Shown here: one piece after another, positions 35,201 to 43,254 of the stretch | Numbering within the stretch: position 1 is the stretch's first letter | Layout of the letters: the number at the start of each line of letters is the position of its first letter | Source: Candidatus Avichristensenella intestinipullorum | GTDB taxonomy: Bacteria; Bacillota; Clostridia; Christensenellales; Aristaeellaceae | NCBI GenBank assembly: GCA_018713305.1 | Contig: DVFI01000092.1 | Span: forward strand, 1-64,000 | Direction: 5' to 3' | Length of the DNA: 64,000 bases | Program-made: the position numbers and the translations under genes | Notes under the pieces: model-generated | Seen by the model: the letters and a program-made list of their open reading frames with translations, nothing else | The model's database searches: none | Told to the model about the DNA's origin: nothing

Positions 35201-35633
35201 CCCGCGCAAAGGCGGGCGTGGGCGATTCAAAGCAGGCGGTCAGCGCCTCTTCCAGCGCCATGGCCCGCAACACGCCCAGCTCCGCCCCCTCCGCCACGCG
35301 GAAGGACGGGTCCACGCCCGCGGCCTGAAAATGCATGCGGCAGACGCGGGCGCAAAACCCGTGCAGCGTGGAAATGTCCGCGCGCTCCACGCGCAGCGCC
35401 TGCTCGGCCATGCCTTCCTCATACAGCCGCTTGAGAATGCGCGCGCGCATTTCCGCCGCGGCGGCGCGCGTGAAGGTGACCACCAGCATCGCGTCTATCC
35501 GCACGCCTTCCCTGGCCAGCGAGAGAATGCGCTCGGCCAGCACGGCCGTCTTTCCGCTGCCTGCCGCCGCGGTAACCAGGAGGTTTTCGCCCCGCGCCTC
35601 GATGGCCTGGCGCTGCGCCCGGGTCCACTGCAT
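32277..35633 (-). CDS. addA: ATP-dependent helicase/nuclease subunit A (AddA)
   Basis: Double-strand break end-processing enzyme, 1118 residues, somewhat shorter than the usual 1200 or so. Walker A is AAAGSGKTA (22-30). The UvrD-type Walker B is VFVDEYQDSS and a later helicase motif is RVMSIHKSKGLEFP. The C-terminal RecB-like nuclease has GVIDCCFLE and LVDYKSD. The ATG at 35633 follows GGGGAGGAG. AddA normally works with AddB encoded directly upstream. Here the upstream neighbour is gcvPB behind a hairpin, so addB must lie elsewhere or be absent. Confidence 0.93.
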   Translation of the reverse strand: MQWTRAQRQAIEARGENLLVTAAAGSGKTAVLAERILSLAREGVRIDAMLVVTFTRAAAAEMRARILKRLYEEGMAEQALRVERADISTLHGFCARVCRMHFQAAGVDPSFRVAEGAELGVLRAMALEEALTACFESPTPAFARVSACLTQQELAEQTEALYDFLMARPDPWPWLDGALAELDTTPQALRESPWMRVLCEGVAEDARRAAAAYERLVRFARETGIFEDFAQREAAEAEAFRRAAEEGPEALALRGETVFARRPSAKKDMPAEAVSRFAALRDEAKKKLTEAQQRAQRLVGGLEERCEDIGQSGRMLEGLAEAVRAFHERFAVLKEERNLLDFHDLEHCALRALREESVADAARRRYLHVFVDEYQDSSLIQEAILGCVSNGRNLFLVGDVKQSIYRFRLAEPGLFLQKLADYGDRPGGGGRSIALNANFRSHPTVLRCINGVFRRVFCGGAMELTYGPQEELTRGVTQGWRGAPVELHLAGRCDEEDEDAEGADALTPEAREAVRQEAEIIADRIIALRNAPERHYRLSEMVVLLRAARGKAEALTEVLRRRGIAARSDVGEDALGRPETQAVVALLKAIDNLRQDVPLLAALRGPALGLEDSALAAIRTAHPEGPFAEAMLAYAQGEDALAGALRGFIEKIRRWALEAQVMPLDALLRRIYEQTGLYAQAGAMPEGETRQANLRALCEYAAAYQTAQGGGLGGFLRYLERVRSHEGLAAPMLGERDDLVRVMSIHKSKGLEFPIVFVAGLGARFRAPRMESLEKHADLGIAAPLIDPALRAVRPTLAQEAIAAQRRREGIAEEARILYVALTRAESRLILVGTPRSGDEERWDAGDPAGAQCALDWLAPVARDEAGWSLSRHGLRQPLPALPESDRAAEFAGRILQMPMPPLISDSLRALAWTPPAPDARPLKQSVSSLARVQAKEGEREDALRTMEDLPRRPLFLEARGLTPAERGEAIHAFLRAVPLDAQDLQAVCRNLVERGVLSPEQAAALPLGKLRRCMDGPLWQRMRRAETIRREWAFNLRMDDGAACTLLQGVIDCCFLEEGAWVLVDYKSDHVWDVDALLARYAPQLALYARALTQITGLPVREKNLFLLEKETGYILP

Positions 35634-35675
35634 GCCGTCTCCTCCCCGTCGGTCCGACAAAAGCCCGTAAGCTTC

Positions 35676-35711
35676 AGACCGCTGAAAAACGCAGTTTTTC
35701 AGCGGTCTTTT
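35676..35711. terminator. Hairpin between gcvPB and addA
   Basis: Fourteen-bp stem (35676-35689 with 35695-35708), 5-nt loop. A TTTT follows on the plus strand. On the minus strand the stem itself holds a T-run but no clean T-tract follows. It probably separates the gcv operon from addA. A second stem CCGGAG/CTCCGG lies at 35713-35732. Confidence 0.55.
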
Positions 35712-35763
35712 GCCGGAGAGAGGTCCCTCCGGCGGTCCTGTTCGTTTCGCGTTCTCGCCGGCT

Positions 35764-37188
35764 TCAGCCGACAACCTTGGGTTTGCGGGCAGCCAGCGTC
35801 TGGTCGGGCCTGCCGACCGGCGTGGTCTGCGGGTAAGCGGCCAGCTTCTCCGGCGGCTCGCCCGCCAGCTCCAGCATGGCCTCGCAGAACGCGTCCAGCG
35901 TTTCGGGCGCCTCGCTCTCGGTCGGCTCGACCATCATGGCCTCGTGTACAATCAGCGGGAAATAGATGGTCGGCGGATGGATGCCGCGATCGATCAGGCC
36001 CTTGGCCACGTCCGTCGCGGTCAGGCCCGGGATGTTTTCGGTGCTGAGCACAAACTCATGCATGCACGGCCGGTGGAACCGGATTTCGTAGGTATCCCGG
36101 AGCCGGTGCATGATATAGTTGGCGTTGAGCACCGCCGCTTCGCTGGCTTCCCGAAGCCCTTTTCCTCCCAGCGACAGGATATAGGCGTAGGCCTTTACGC
36201 ACACGCCGAAGTTGCCGTAAAAGGCCTTGACCTTCCCGATGGAAAGCGGCCTGTCGCTGTCCAGGGCATAGCCCGTTTCCGTCTTCACCACCACCGGCGT
36301 CGGCAGGAACGGCGCCAGGCGCGCCTTGCAGCCCACCGGGCCCGCTCCCGGGCCGCCGCCGCCATGCGGCGTGGAGAAGGTCTTGTGCAGGTTGAGATGG
36401 ACGACGTCAAAGCCCGTATCGCCCGGCCGGACAATGCCCATGACCGCGTTCAGGTTTGCGCCGTCGTAATAGAGCAGGCCGCCCGCGCCGTGCACGATTT
36501 CGGCGATGGTTTCTATGCGCGTATCGAACAGGCCCAGCGTATTGGGATTTGTCAGCATCAGGGCGGCGGTATCGGGCCCCGCCAGCCCGTGCAGCGCTTC
36601 GATATCCACGCCGCCGTCCGGCGCGGAGGGCACCTCGACCACCTCAAACCCCGCCATGACCGCGGAGGCCGGGTTGGTTCCGTGCGCCGAATCCGGAACG
36701 AGAATCTTTCGGCGCTGCGCCAGCTCCCCGTTGTGCCGGTGGTACGCGCGTATGAGCATCAGGCCGGTCAGCTCTCCGTGCGCGCCCGCGGCGGGCTGCA
36801 GGGTCATGGCGTCCATGCCCGTCACTTCGCACAGCGCGCGCTGCAGGTCATGGCACAGATGCAGGGCCCCCTGCACATCGCGCGCGTCGGCCAGCGGATG
36901 CAGGTCGCCAAACCAAGCGGCGGCCTCCTCGTTCATGCGGGGATTATATTTCATCGTGCATGACCCCAGCGGGTAAAACCCGTTGTCCACGCCATGGTTC
37001 CGGCGCGTCAGGGCCGTGTAGTGCCGAACGACCTCCACCTCGGAAAGCTCCGGCAGCGCAGGCGGCGCATCCCGCATCTCCTCGGGCAGCAGCCCCTCCC
37101 GAACCGGTACGTCCAGCGCCGGCACGTCCGCGCCGCGCCGCCCGGGATGGGAGATTTCAAAACAGGTGGGCAGGACACTGCGGCTCAT
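35764..37188 (-). CDS. gcvPB: Glycine dehydrogenase (decarboxylating) subunit 2
   Basis: PLP-containing half of the split P protein, which decarboxylates glycine and passes the aminomethyl group to the lipoyl arm of GcvH. The 474-residue protein has [10 protein letters not shown], a glycine-rich AAGAHGEL segment and the PLP lysine K269 in [16 protein letters not shown]. The start overlaps the gcvPA stop by four bases. Last gene of the operon gcvT-(DUF3592-like)-gcvH-gcvPA-gcvPB. The dihydrolipoamide dehydrogenase (L protein) is not in the window. Confidence 0.96.
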   Translation of the reverse strand: MSRSVLPTCFEISHPGRRGADVPALDVPVREGLLPEEMRDAPPALPELSEVEVVRHYTALTRRNHGVDNGFYPLGSCTMKYNPRMNEEAAAWFGDLHPLADARDVQGALHLCHDLQRALCEVTGMDAMTLQPAAGAHGELTGLMLIRAYHRHNGELAQRRKILVPDSAHGTNPASAVMAGFEVVEVPSAPDGGVDIEALHGLAGPDTAALMLTNPNTLGLFDTRIETIAEIVHGAGGLLYYDGANLNAVMGIVRPGDTGFDVVHLNLHKTFSTPHGGGGPGAGPVGCKARLAPFLPTPVVVKTETGYALDSDRPLSIGKVKAFYGNFGVCVKAYAYILSLGGKGLREASEAAVLNANYIMHRLRDTYEIRFHRPCMHEFVLSTENIPGLTATDVAKGLIDRGIHPPTIYFPLIVHEAMMVEPTESEAPETLDAFCEAMLELAGEPPEKLAAYPQTTPVGRPDQTLAARKPKVVG

Positions 37189-38501
37189 GCGATCACCTCC
37201 AGGCCGCGCACGAGCGCGTCAATTTCCCTGCGGGTATTCATTTCCGTCACGCAATACAAAATGCCGTGCGCATCCAGCGGCAGGCCGCCGACAATGCCCA
37301 TCTCGCGCAGCGCCTCGTCAATCTGCGCGGCCGGCCGGTCGCTGTCCACGACGAACTCGTGGAAGAACGGGCCGGAATAGCGCAGCCGCATGCCGTGCAG
37401 GCTGCAAATACCTTCCGCCGCATAGTGCGCCTTTTGCAGGCAGCTCTCCGCGGTTTCGCGCAGTCCTTCGGGGCCCATGGCGGTCAGGTACAGCGCCGCG
37501 CGGATGGCGCACAGGGACTGGTTGGAGCAGATATTGCTGGTGGCCTTTTCCCGCCGGATATGCTGCTCGCGCGCCTGCAGGGTCAATACATAGGCGCGCA
37601 GGCCCGCATCGTCCACCGTTTCGCCGACAATGCGGCCCGGCAGGTTGCGCAGGTAGCGCTGCTTGACGGCCATAAAGCCCACATACGGCCCGCCCCAGCT
37701 CAGCGGCAGGCCCAGCGGCTGGCCGTCGCCCACGGCAATGTCCGCGCCCAGCGCGCCCGGCTTTTTGCAAATGCCCATCGCAATGGGGTTTACATAGCTG
37801 ACCATCAGGCCGCGCGCGGCATGGATGGCCTGCGCCAGCGCCGCGGTATCCTCCAGGAGGCCGAAATAGTTGGGGCTGGGCGCAATCAGGCCCGCCGCGC
37901 CTTCGGCGTGTTCCGCCACCGCGCGCACGTCCGTCACGCCGTTTTCCAGCGGAATTTCCACCAGCTCCACCCCGGCGCAGGGCGCGTAGGTGCGCAGTAC
38001 CGCCAGCACGTCCGGATGCAGGGAAAGGGAGACGAGCATCTTCTTTCTGCGCGTGCTGTCGCGGCACATCAGCATCGCCTCGGCCGCCGCGGTGGCGCCG
38101 TCGTAGACGGAGGCGTTGGAAGCGTCCATGCCGCACAGGCGCGCGATGAGCGTCTGGTATTCAAAAATGGCCTGCAGCATGCCCTGGCTCATTTCCGGCT
38201 GATAGGGCGTATAAGCGGTGAGGAACTCGCCCCGCTCCGTCAGGGCGTCCACAATCGCAGGAATAAAATGCCGGTACGCGCCCGCCCCGCGGAACATCGG
38301 ACGCTCCGTATGGTTTTCGGCCGCATAGCCGCGCAGCGCGCGCAGCACCTCCGCTTCGCTCCTGCCCTCGGGCAGGTCCAGCGGACGGTTCAGGCGCACG
38401 CCCTGCGGGATATCGCGGAGCAATTCCTCCATGGAGGAAAGGCCCATGGATTCCAGCATGCGCGCCTGTTCCTCGCGCGTGGCGGGGATATAGCTTCTCA
38501 T
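37185..38501 (-). CDS. gcvPA: Glycine dehydrogenase (decarboxylating) subunit 1
   Basis: The other half of the split P protein, 438 residues, forming the heterotetramer with GcvPB. Family blocks visible are YIPATREEQ at the start, [32 protein letters not shown] and the NICSNQSL segment. Both ends overlap neighbours by four bases (gcvH upstream, gcvPB downstream), consistent with tight coupling of stoichiometric subunits. Confidence 0.96.
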   Translation of the reverse strand: MRSYIPATREEQARMLESMGLSSMEELLRDIPQGVRLNRPLDLPEGRSEAEVLRALRGYAAENHTERPMFRGAGAYRHFIPAIVDALTERGEFLTAYTPYQPEMSQGMLQAIFEYQTLIARLCGMDASNASVYDGATAAAEAMLMCRDSTRRKKMLVSLSLHPDVLAVLRTYAPCAGVELVEIPLENGVTDVRAVAEHAEGAAGLIAPSPNYFGLLEDTAALAQAIHAARGLMVSYVNPIAMGICKKPGALGADIAVGDGQPLGLPLSWGGPYVGFMAVKQRYLRNLPGRIVGETVDDAGLRAYVLTLQAREQHIRREKATSNICSNQSLCAIRAALYLTAMGPEGLRETAESCLQKAHYAAEGICSLHGMRLRYSGPFFHEFVVDSDRPAAQIDEALREMGIVGGLPLDAHGILYCVTEMNTRREIDALVRGLEVIA

Positions 38502-38884
38502 GCCTTTTCTTCCTCCGCTTTGACCAGCGCTTCATAGGCGTCCGCGTCCAGCAGCGCGCCTTCGTCCAGCGCCTCTACGCGCACGCGGGCAATCCACGCC
38601 TCCCAGGGCGCCTCGTTTATCCTTTCCGGCGCGTCCTCCAGCTCGGCGTTGACTTCCACCACTTCGCCCGCCGCGGCGCAGAACACGTCCGACGCGGCCT
38701 TGACCGATTCCACCACCGCCAGACGGCCGCCCGCCTCCACGGCGTCGCCCACCACGGGCAGCTCCACAAACACGATATCGCCCAGCGAGTGCTGCGCAAA
38801 ATCCGTCAGCCCTATCGACGCGACGCCATCCTCCACCAGCACCCATTCGTGCTCCTTGGTAAACTTACGGTCCCTGGGAATCAT
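38498..38884 (-). CDS. gcvH: Glycine cleavage system H protein
   Basis: Lipoyl carrier shuttling the aminomethyl group between P, T and L proteins. The 128-residue protein has the lipoyl-lysine site VESVKAASD with K62, and the normal HEWVLVEDG start and GDIVFVELP strand. GGAGG lies eight bases before the ATG. It overlaps gcvPA by four bases. A 35-bp gap separates it from the DUF3592-like gene. Confidence 0.96.
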   Translation of the reverse strand: MIPRDRKFTKEHEWVLVEDGVASIGLTDFAQHSLGDIVFVELPVVGDAVEAGGRLAVVESVKAASDVFCAAAGEVVEVNAELEDAPERINEAPWEAWIARVRVEALDEGALLDADAYEALVKAEEEKA

Positions 38885-38919
38885 AGGAAAGCCCTCCTTT
38901 TCATTTTACCCTCGCTTGT

Positions 38920-39414
38920 TTATAGCTCCACGGAAGGCGCCAGAGCGCCTTCCAGCTCCACCACATAGCGGCGCCTGTCCTGCGGGTCGCGCAGCACCGT
39001 CACGGTGTTCGCCTGCACAATCGGGCGGCCGCGCAGATAGTCGCTGCGGCAGGTATAGGTCACGCCGCCTTCCGTATACTGGCAGACCAGGCGCAGCAGG
39101 GGCCGTCCGTTCATGCGCACATTGTACGCGCTCTCCAGGCCGACGACCTGCGCCGTTATCCGTTCTCCATGGCGCAACAAATCCTCCAGCTGCCGCCTTT
39201 TCCGGCGCGTGTAGAGCAAAAAGCCCAGCCCGATGCAGACAAACACGCCGCCGCAAATCAGCGGCCCCAACAGCGCAATCCACACGGGCTCCGCCCCGTT
39301 TACCGCCGCCGCCACCCCCGCGGATATGCCCAGCAGCGCCAGGCCCACCGCCAGAAAAATCCTGCCCAGCAGCCGCTGGGGATGGGCAAAGAACCGGGAA
39401 TCCTGCTGCGTCAT
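38920..39414 (-). CDS. Small membrane protein, DUF3592-like, within the gcv operon
   Basis: A 164-residue protein with two transmembrane helices (about 17-39 and 46-68: IFLAVGLALLGISAGVAAAV and IALLGPLICGGVFVCIGLGFLL regions). An Arg-rich turn and a C-terminal beta-rich domain of about 90 residues (ITAQVVGLESAYNV ... TVTVLRDPQDRRRYVVE) follow, the DUF3592 pattern. The start overlaps the gcvT stop (TGATG), so it is translated from the gcv transcript. The family has no known enzymatic role; its place between gcvT and gcvH is unusual. Confidence 0.8.
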   Translation of the reverse strand: MTQQDSRFFAHPQRLLGRIFLAVGLALLGISAGVAAAVNGAEPVWIALLGPLICGGVFVCIGLGFLLYTRRKRRQLEDLLRHGERITAQVVGLESAYNVRMNGRPLLRLVCQYTEGGVTYTCRSDYLRGRPIVQANTVTVLRDPQDRRRYVVELEGALAPSVEL

Positions 39415-40493
39415 CAGGTATGCACGCTCCTGTAAAACGGCAGCTTCACGCGCTTGGCGCGCAGCAGGCGGTCGCGCACCCGAATCCACAGCTCGTCCGC
39501 CTCCGCCGCCTCCAGCGTGACCAGCGCCATGGCCATATTTTTGCCCAGCGTCGGCGCGGGACCGCCGCTGGTCGTCTGGCCGACGACACGGCCCTGCGCG
39601 TCCACCACGTCGCAGTGCTCGCGCGCAATGCCGCGGTCCACCAGCTCCAGGCCGATACGCCGGCGCGTGCGCGGCCGGGCGGCCAGCGCCTCTTTGCCGA
39701 TAAAGTCGGGCTTGTCCATCTTCACAAAGGATTTCAGGTTGCATTCCAGGGGGGTAATGTCCGCGGACAGCTCATGTCCGTAAAGCGGCATCGCGCATTC
39801 AAAGCGCAGCGTATCGCGCGCGCCCAGCCCGCAGGGGACCGCGCCCGCGTCAATGAGCGCCATGTGCAGCCGGCAGGCATGCTCCGGCCGCAGATAGATT
39901 TCCACGCCCGGCTCGCCCGTATAGCCGGTCTTGGAAACCAGGCAGTCCACGCCGGCAAGGATGATATCCTCGCGGAACGTATACGGCTTTTCCGGCAGCT
40001 GTCCCTCCGTGCCCGCAGCCGCGAGCACCTCGCGGTACTTCGGCCCCTGCAGCGCAATCTGCGCGACGTTTTCGGAGATGTTCTTCACCGTCACTTCGCC
40101 CTGCGCGTGTTCCTGCATCCAGGCGAAGTCCTTCTCGCAGTTGGACGCATTGACAATGACCAGATAGTCGTTCTCCCGCTTTTTGTACACAATCAAATCG
40201 TCCACCGTGCCCCCGTCCGGATAGCACATCGGCGAGTAGCGGCAGCGACCGTCCGCCATGTCCGAAAAATCGTTCGTGCATAGCCGGTTCAAAAACGCCA
40301 GCGCGTCCTTTCCCTGCACCGTGATTTCGCCCATGTGGGAAACGTCGAAGACGCCGCACGCCTCGCGCACCGCCTTATGCTCGGCCAGAATTGCGCTGTA
40401 CTGCACCGGCAAAGCCCATCCGCCGAATTCCACCATCTTGCCGCCCAGCTTGATATGGTTCGCATACAGCGGCGTTTGTTTCGCTTCCTGCAT
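39414..40493 (-). CDS. gcvT: Aminomethyltransferase (glycine cleavage T protein)
   Basis: Moves the methylene group from H-bound intermediate to tetrahydrofolate and releases ammonia. The 359-residue protein has HIKLGGKMVEFGGWALPVQY at the N-terminus, GVFDVSHMGE, RCRYSPMCYPDGG, GLGARDTLR and TSGGPAPTLGKN. The ATG at 40493 has AAAGGAG seven bases upstream. The frame stays open far upstream but without ribosome sites and across a promoter. First gene of the gcv operon. No glycine riboswitch fits in the short 40-nt leader. Confidence 0.96.
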   Translation of the reverse strand: MQEAKQTPLYANHIKLGGKMVEFGGWALPVQYSAILAEHKAVREACGVFDVSHMGEITVQGKDALAFLNRLCTNDFSDMADGRCRYSPMCYPDGGTVDDLIVYKKRENDYLVIVNASNCEKDFAWMQEHAQGEVTVKNISENVAQIALQGPKYREVLAAAGTEGQLPEKPYTFREDIILAGVDCLVSKTGYTGEPGVEIYLRPEHACRLHMALIDAGAVPCGLGARDTLRFECAMPLYGHELSADITPLECNLKSFVKMDKPDFIGKEALAARPRTRRRIGLELVDRGIAREHCDVVDAQGRVVGQTTSGGPAPTLGKNMAMALVTLEAAEADELWIRVRDRLLRAKRVKLPFYRSVHT

Positions 40494-40536
40494 CCAATCG
40501 CTCCTTTGCAAGTCTTGCGCCTTTTTTCCTGTTTTC

Positions 40537-40565
40537 ATTATACTAGGGATTCTCGTCAAGAGCAA
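40537..40565 (-). promoter_or_regulatory. Promoter of the gcv operon
   Basis: On the minus strand TTGCTC (40560-40565), 17 nt, TATAAT (40537-40542), about 45 bp before the gcvT ATG. Confidence 0.65.
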
Positions 40566-40774
40566 GGTGGGGGCGCAAAAAACCGGCGCGCGCCGTTCCC
40601 CGGGCCTGTTTTGCCTTTCGCTCTTCATTTTCCACATTTTCCGCAATTCGCTCCATAGTATGGTGTTCTTTCTCCATTTTATCATAAATTCTTTGTTTTT
40701 CTCTTTATTATCTCTCCACTTTTCCTTCTTTCTTCCGGCGGCACGCCGTCTGCGGAGGCCGTCGGCGCGGCGCA
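40566..40774. other. gcv/feo intergenic region with AT-rich polypyrimidine island
   Basis: Within this divergent gap, about 40606-40738 is low in GC and strongly strand-biased, being mostly C and T on the plus strand. No start codon with a ribosome site, no tRNA and no recognised riboswitch was seen. It may hold iron-responsive control sites for feoAB, but no clear Fur palindrome was found. Confidence 0.5.
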
Positions 40775-40804
40775 TTGTCATATTCCGGCCGCCGCGCATA
40801 TCGT
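40775..40804 (+). promoter_or_regulatory. Candidate feoAB promoter
   Basis: TTGTCA (40775-40780), 18 nt, TATCGT (40799-40804), about 50 bp before the feoA start. Reasonable match; no clear iron-box identified. Confidence 0.45.
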
Positions 40805-40853
40805 AGGGCGTGAGAGGGTTTTTTGCCCTGCCATGCAAACGGAGGCGAAAGCC

Positions 40854-41099
40854 GTGGAAAACAGAAAATCGCTCGTGCGCGTGCCGGTGGGAAAAACCGC
40901 GCGCGTGGCGCGGCTGGACACCGACGAGAGCATTCGCGCGCGGCTGCTGGATATGGGGTTTACCCGGGGTGCGGCCGCGACATGCCTGTTTGAAAGCCCC
41001 GGGGGCGATCCACGGGCCTATCTGATTCGCGGCGCGGTCGTCGCGCTGCGCGGCCGGGACGCGGCAACCATCCTGGTAGAGGAAACGGAAAACCCGTAG
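40854..41099 (+). CDS. feoA: Ferrous iron transport protein A
   Basis: A small cytoplasmic SH3-like partner of FeoB, 81 residues. It has the family segment RLLDMGFTRGAA and a beta-strand pattern ending LRGRDAATILVEE. The GTG at 40854 was preferred because GGAGG lies eight bases upstream; an ATG at 40833 has no ribosome site. Sixteen bases separate it from feoB. Confidence 0.85.
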   Translation: MENRKSLVRVPVGKTARVARLDTDESIRARLLDMGFTRGAAATCLFESPGGDPRAYLIRGAVVALRGRDAATILVEETENP

Positions 41100-41115
41100 C
41101 AGGAGGCGGTCGAAC

Positions 41116-43158
41116 ATGCAAAGGCGCTCCATTGCGCTGGCCGGGAATCCCAACGTAGGCAAGAGCACCGTATTCAACGCGCTGACCGGCCTCAGGCAGC
41201 ATACCGGCAACTGGCCGGGAAAGACCGTCGAAGTCATGCGCGGGCTGTGCGTATATGACGGCGTGGAATACGCGCTGGCCGACCTTCCAGGCAGCTACTC
41301 GCTGCTGGCCCGCTCGGCGGAGGAGGAAGTCTCCCGCGACTTTCTCTGCTTTGGCGGCGCGCAGGCATCCGTCGTCGTGGCGGACGCCGCCTGCCTGGAG
41401 CGCAATTTGAATCTTGTTTTGCAGGTGCTGGAGCTGCAGCCGCGCACGGTGGTGTGCGTCAATCTGGTGGACGAAGCGGCCCGGCGGGGCATTCGCGTGG
41501 ACGCGGAGGCGCTCTCTGCGCGCCTGGGCGTCCCGGTGTGCGCATGCGCCGCGCGCAGCGGAGAGGGGCTGGACGCGCTGCTGCGCGCCCTGTCCTCCGT
41601 CTCCGACCCCGACCGTCCCGCGCCCCGGGCGCTGTGTCCGCGCCATCGCCGGGCCGTAGAGCAGGCCGCGCGCCGGGTGGCGCGCGCGCTTTCGCCGCTG
41701 CCCGCGGGGTTCCCCAACGCGCGCTGGCTGGCGCTGCGCCTGCTGGAGAAAGACGAAGCGATAGCGTCCGCGCTGGCTGCGCGCCTGGACGCGGACCGGT
41801 TCGCCCGGGTGCGGTCGGCGCTGGAGCAGGTTCGCCCGTCGATACCCGACGATTTGCAGGAGCACAGCGTGCGCGCGCGCTATCGCATGGCGGAACGGAT
41901 ATGCGCCGAAGCGGTGCGCGCCGAAGGCCAGGGCTATGGCCCCCGCCAGCTCCGGCTCGACAGGCTGCTGACCAGCCGCCTGACCGGCATCCCCGCCATG
42001 CTGCTGCTCCTTTGCGCCGTGTTTTATATCACGCTGGCCGGCGCCAACGTGCCCTCCCAATGGCTGTCGGGCGCATTGCTGGGGCTGGAAGCGCCGCTGG
42101 CGCAGGGGCTTTCGGCGCTCGGCGCGCCGGCCTGGCTTACCGGCGCGCTGACGCAGGGCGCATATCGGGTAGCGGCGTGGGTGGCGGCGGTGATGCTGCC
42201 GCCCATGGCGATATTCTTTCCTCTGTTTACCCTGCTGGAGGACGCGGGATATCTGCCGCGCGTCGCCTTTACATTGGACCGGCGTTTTCAGCGATGCGGC
42301 GCATGCGGCAAGCAGGCGCTGACAATGTGCATGGGCCTGGGCTGCAACGCCGCAGGCGTAACCGGCTGCCGCATCATCGATTCGCCCCGCGAACGGCTTA
42401 TCGCCATGCTGACCAACAGCTTCATGCCCTGCAACGGGCGGTTCCCCACGATGATCGCCCTCCTGAGCATGTTCTTTGCCGGAACGCACGCGCTGGCCGG
42501 CGCCGTCATGCTGACCGGCGTCATCGCGCTGGGGGTGGGCCTGACGCTCGCGGCCTCGTGGCTGCTGTCCCACACGCTGCTGCGCGGCGTTCCTTCCTCT
42601 TTTACGCTGGAGCTCCCGCCCTACCGGCGTCCGCAGGTGGGCAAGGTCATCGTGCGCTCGCTGCGGGACCGGACGCTGTTTGTGCTGGGCCGCGCGGTCG
42701 CGGTGGCCGCTCCGGCGGGGCTTGTGCTCTGGATTCTCTCCAACGCCGCGCCGGGCGGAATCCGCCTGTTGTCCCGCCTGACGGACGCCCTCGACCCGCT
42801 GGGCCGCGCGCTGGGGATGGACGGCGTCCTGCTCGGCGCCTTTCTCCTGGGGTTTCCTGCCAATGAAATCGTCCTGCCCATCGCGCTGATGGCATACCTG
42901 TCCCGGGAAACGCTGTCCGCGCTGCCCGATTTGGCCGTCCTGCGCGCCGTTCTGACAGCGCATGGCTGGACCGCGACGACGGCCCTCTGCGCGCTGCTGT
43001 TTTCCCTGGCGCACTGGCCGTGTTCGACCACCTGCCTGACGCTGCGCAGGGAAAGCGGGTCCTGGAAATGGATGCTGGCGGGCATGGCGCTGCCCACGCT
43101 CTTTGGCGCGGCGCTGTGCCTGTGCGTGCGCGCCGTTTCGGCCTGGCTGCTGGGATAG
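41116..43158 (+). CDS. feoB: Ferrous iron transporter B
   Basis: Membrane Fe2+ transporter with an N-terminal GTPase, 680 residues. G1 is GNPNVGKST (10-18), G3 DLPGSYSL, G4-like VNLVDEA. A helical regulatory domain follows, then multiple transmembrane helices with two gate/nucleoside-recognition blocks. The first has MPPMAIFFPLFTLLEDAGYLPRVAF and CGLGCNAAGV-type cysteines (MGLGCNAAGVTGCR). The length is typical for the shorter FeoBs. AGGAGG precedes the ATG. It supplies iron for the many iron proteins seen nearby (rubrerythrin, NrdG, ferritin-like). Confidence 0.95.
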   Translation: MQRRSIALAGNPNVGKSTVFNALTGLRQHTGNWPGKTVEVMRGLCVYDGVEYALADLPGSYSLLARSAEEEVSRDFLCFGGAQASVVVADAACLERNLNLVLQVLELQPRTVVCVNLVDEAARRGIRVDAEALSARLGVPVCACAARSGEGLDALLRALSSVSDPDRPAPRALCPRHRRAVEQAARRVARALSPLPAGFPNARWLALRLLEKDEAIASALAARLDADRFARVRSALEQVRPSIPDDLQEHSVRARYRMAERICAEAVRAEGQGYGPRQLRLDRLLTSRLTGIPAMLLLLCAVFYITLAGANVPSQWLSGALLGLEAPLAQGLSALGAPAWLTGALTQGAYRVAAWVAAVMLPPMAIFFPLFTLLEDAGYLPRVAFTLDRRFQRCGACGKQALTMCMGLGCNAAGVTGCRIIDSPRERLIAMLTNSFMPCNGRFPTMIALLSMFFAGTHALAGAVMLTGVIALGVGLTLAASWLLSHTLLRGVPSSFTLELPPYRRPQVGKVIVRSLRDRTLFVLGRAVAVAAPAGLVLWILSNAAPGGIRLLSRLTDALDPLGRALGMDGVLLGAFLLGFPANEIVLPIALMAYLSRETLSALPDLAVLRAVLTAHGWTATTALCALLFSLAHWPCSTTCLTLRRESGSWKWMLAGMALPTLFGAALCLCVRAVSAWLLG

Positions 43159-43170
43159 GCGCGTCCGCGC

Positions 43171-43213
43171 AAAAAAACACGGAGACGCCGCGCATCCCGG
43201 CGGCAGCCTCCGT
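43171..43213 (-). terminator. Terminator after the sugar kinase/GH4 operon
   Basis: On the minus strand an interrupted stem (ACGGAG...GCCGC with GCGGC...CTCCGT) is followed by GTTTTTTT. It lies about 40 bp beyond the kinase stop and may also stop feoB transcripts weakly from the other side. Confidence 0.7.
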
Positions 43214-43254
43214 ATTGTATCCTGTGCGTTGCCCTGGCGGCGCTTCCGGCCGGG

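Noticed and set aside
32421..36047. 1208-residue open frame antisense to addA
   Set aside because: Same GC-shadow effect; composition is low-complexity and no start signal is present.
40493..40570. Glycine riboswitch upstream of gcvT
   Set aside because: Only about 40 nt separate the -10 and the ATG, and no glycine aptamer sequence is visible.
40566..40832. Fur box or NiCo riboswitch ahead of feoAB
   Set aside because: No palindrome close to GATAATGATAATCATTATC and no conserved aptamer pattern was found by eye.
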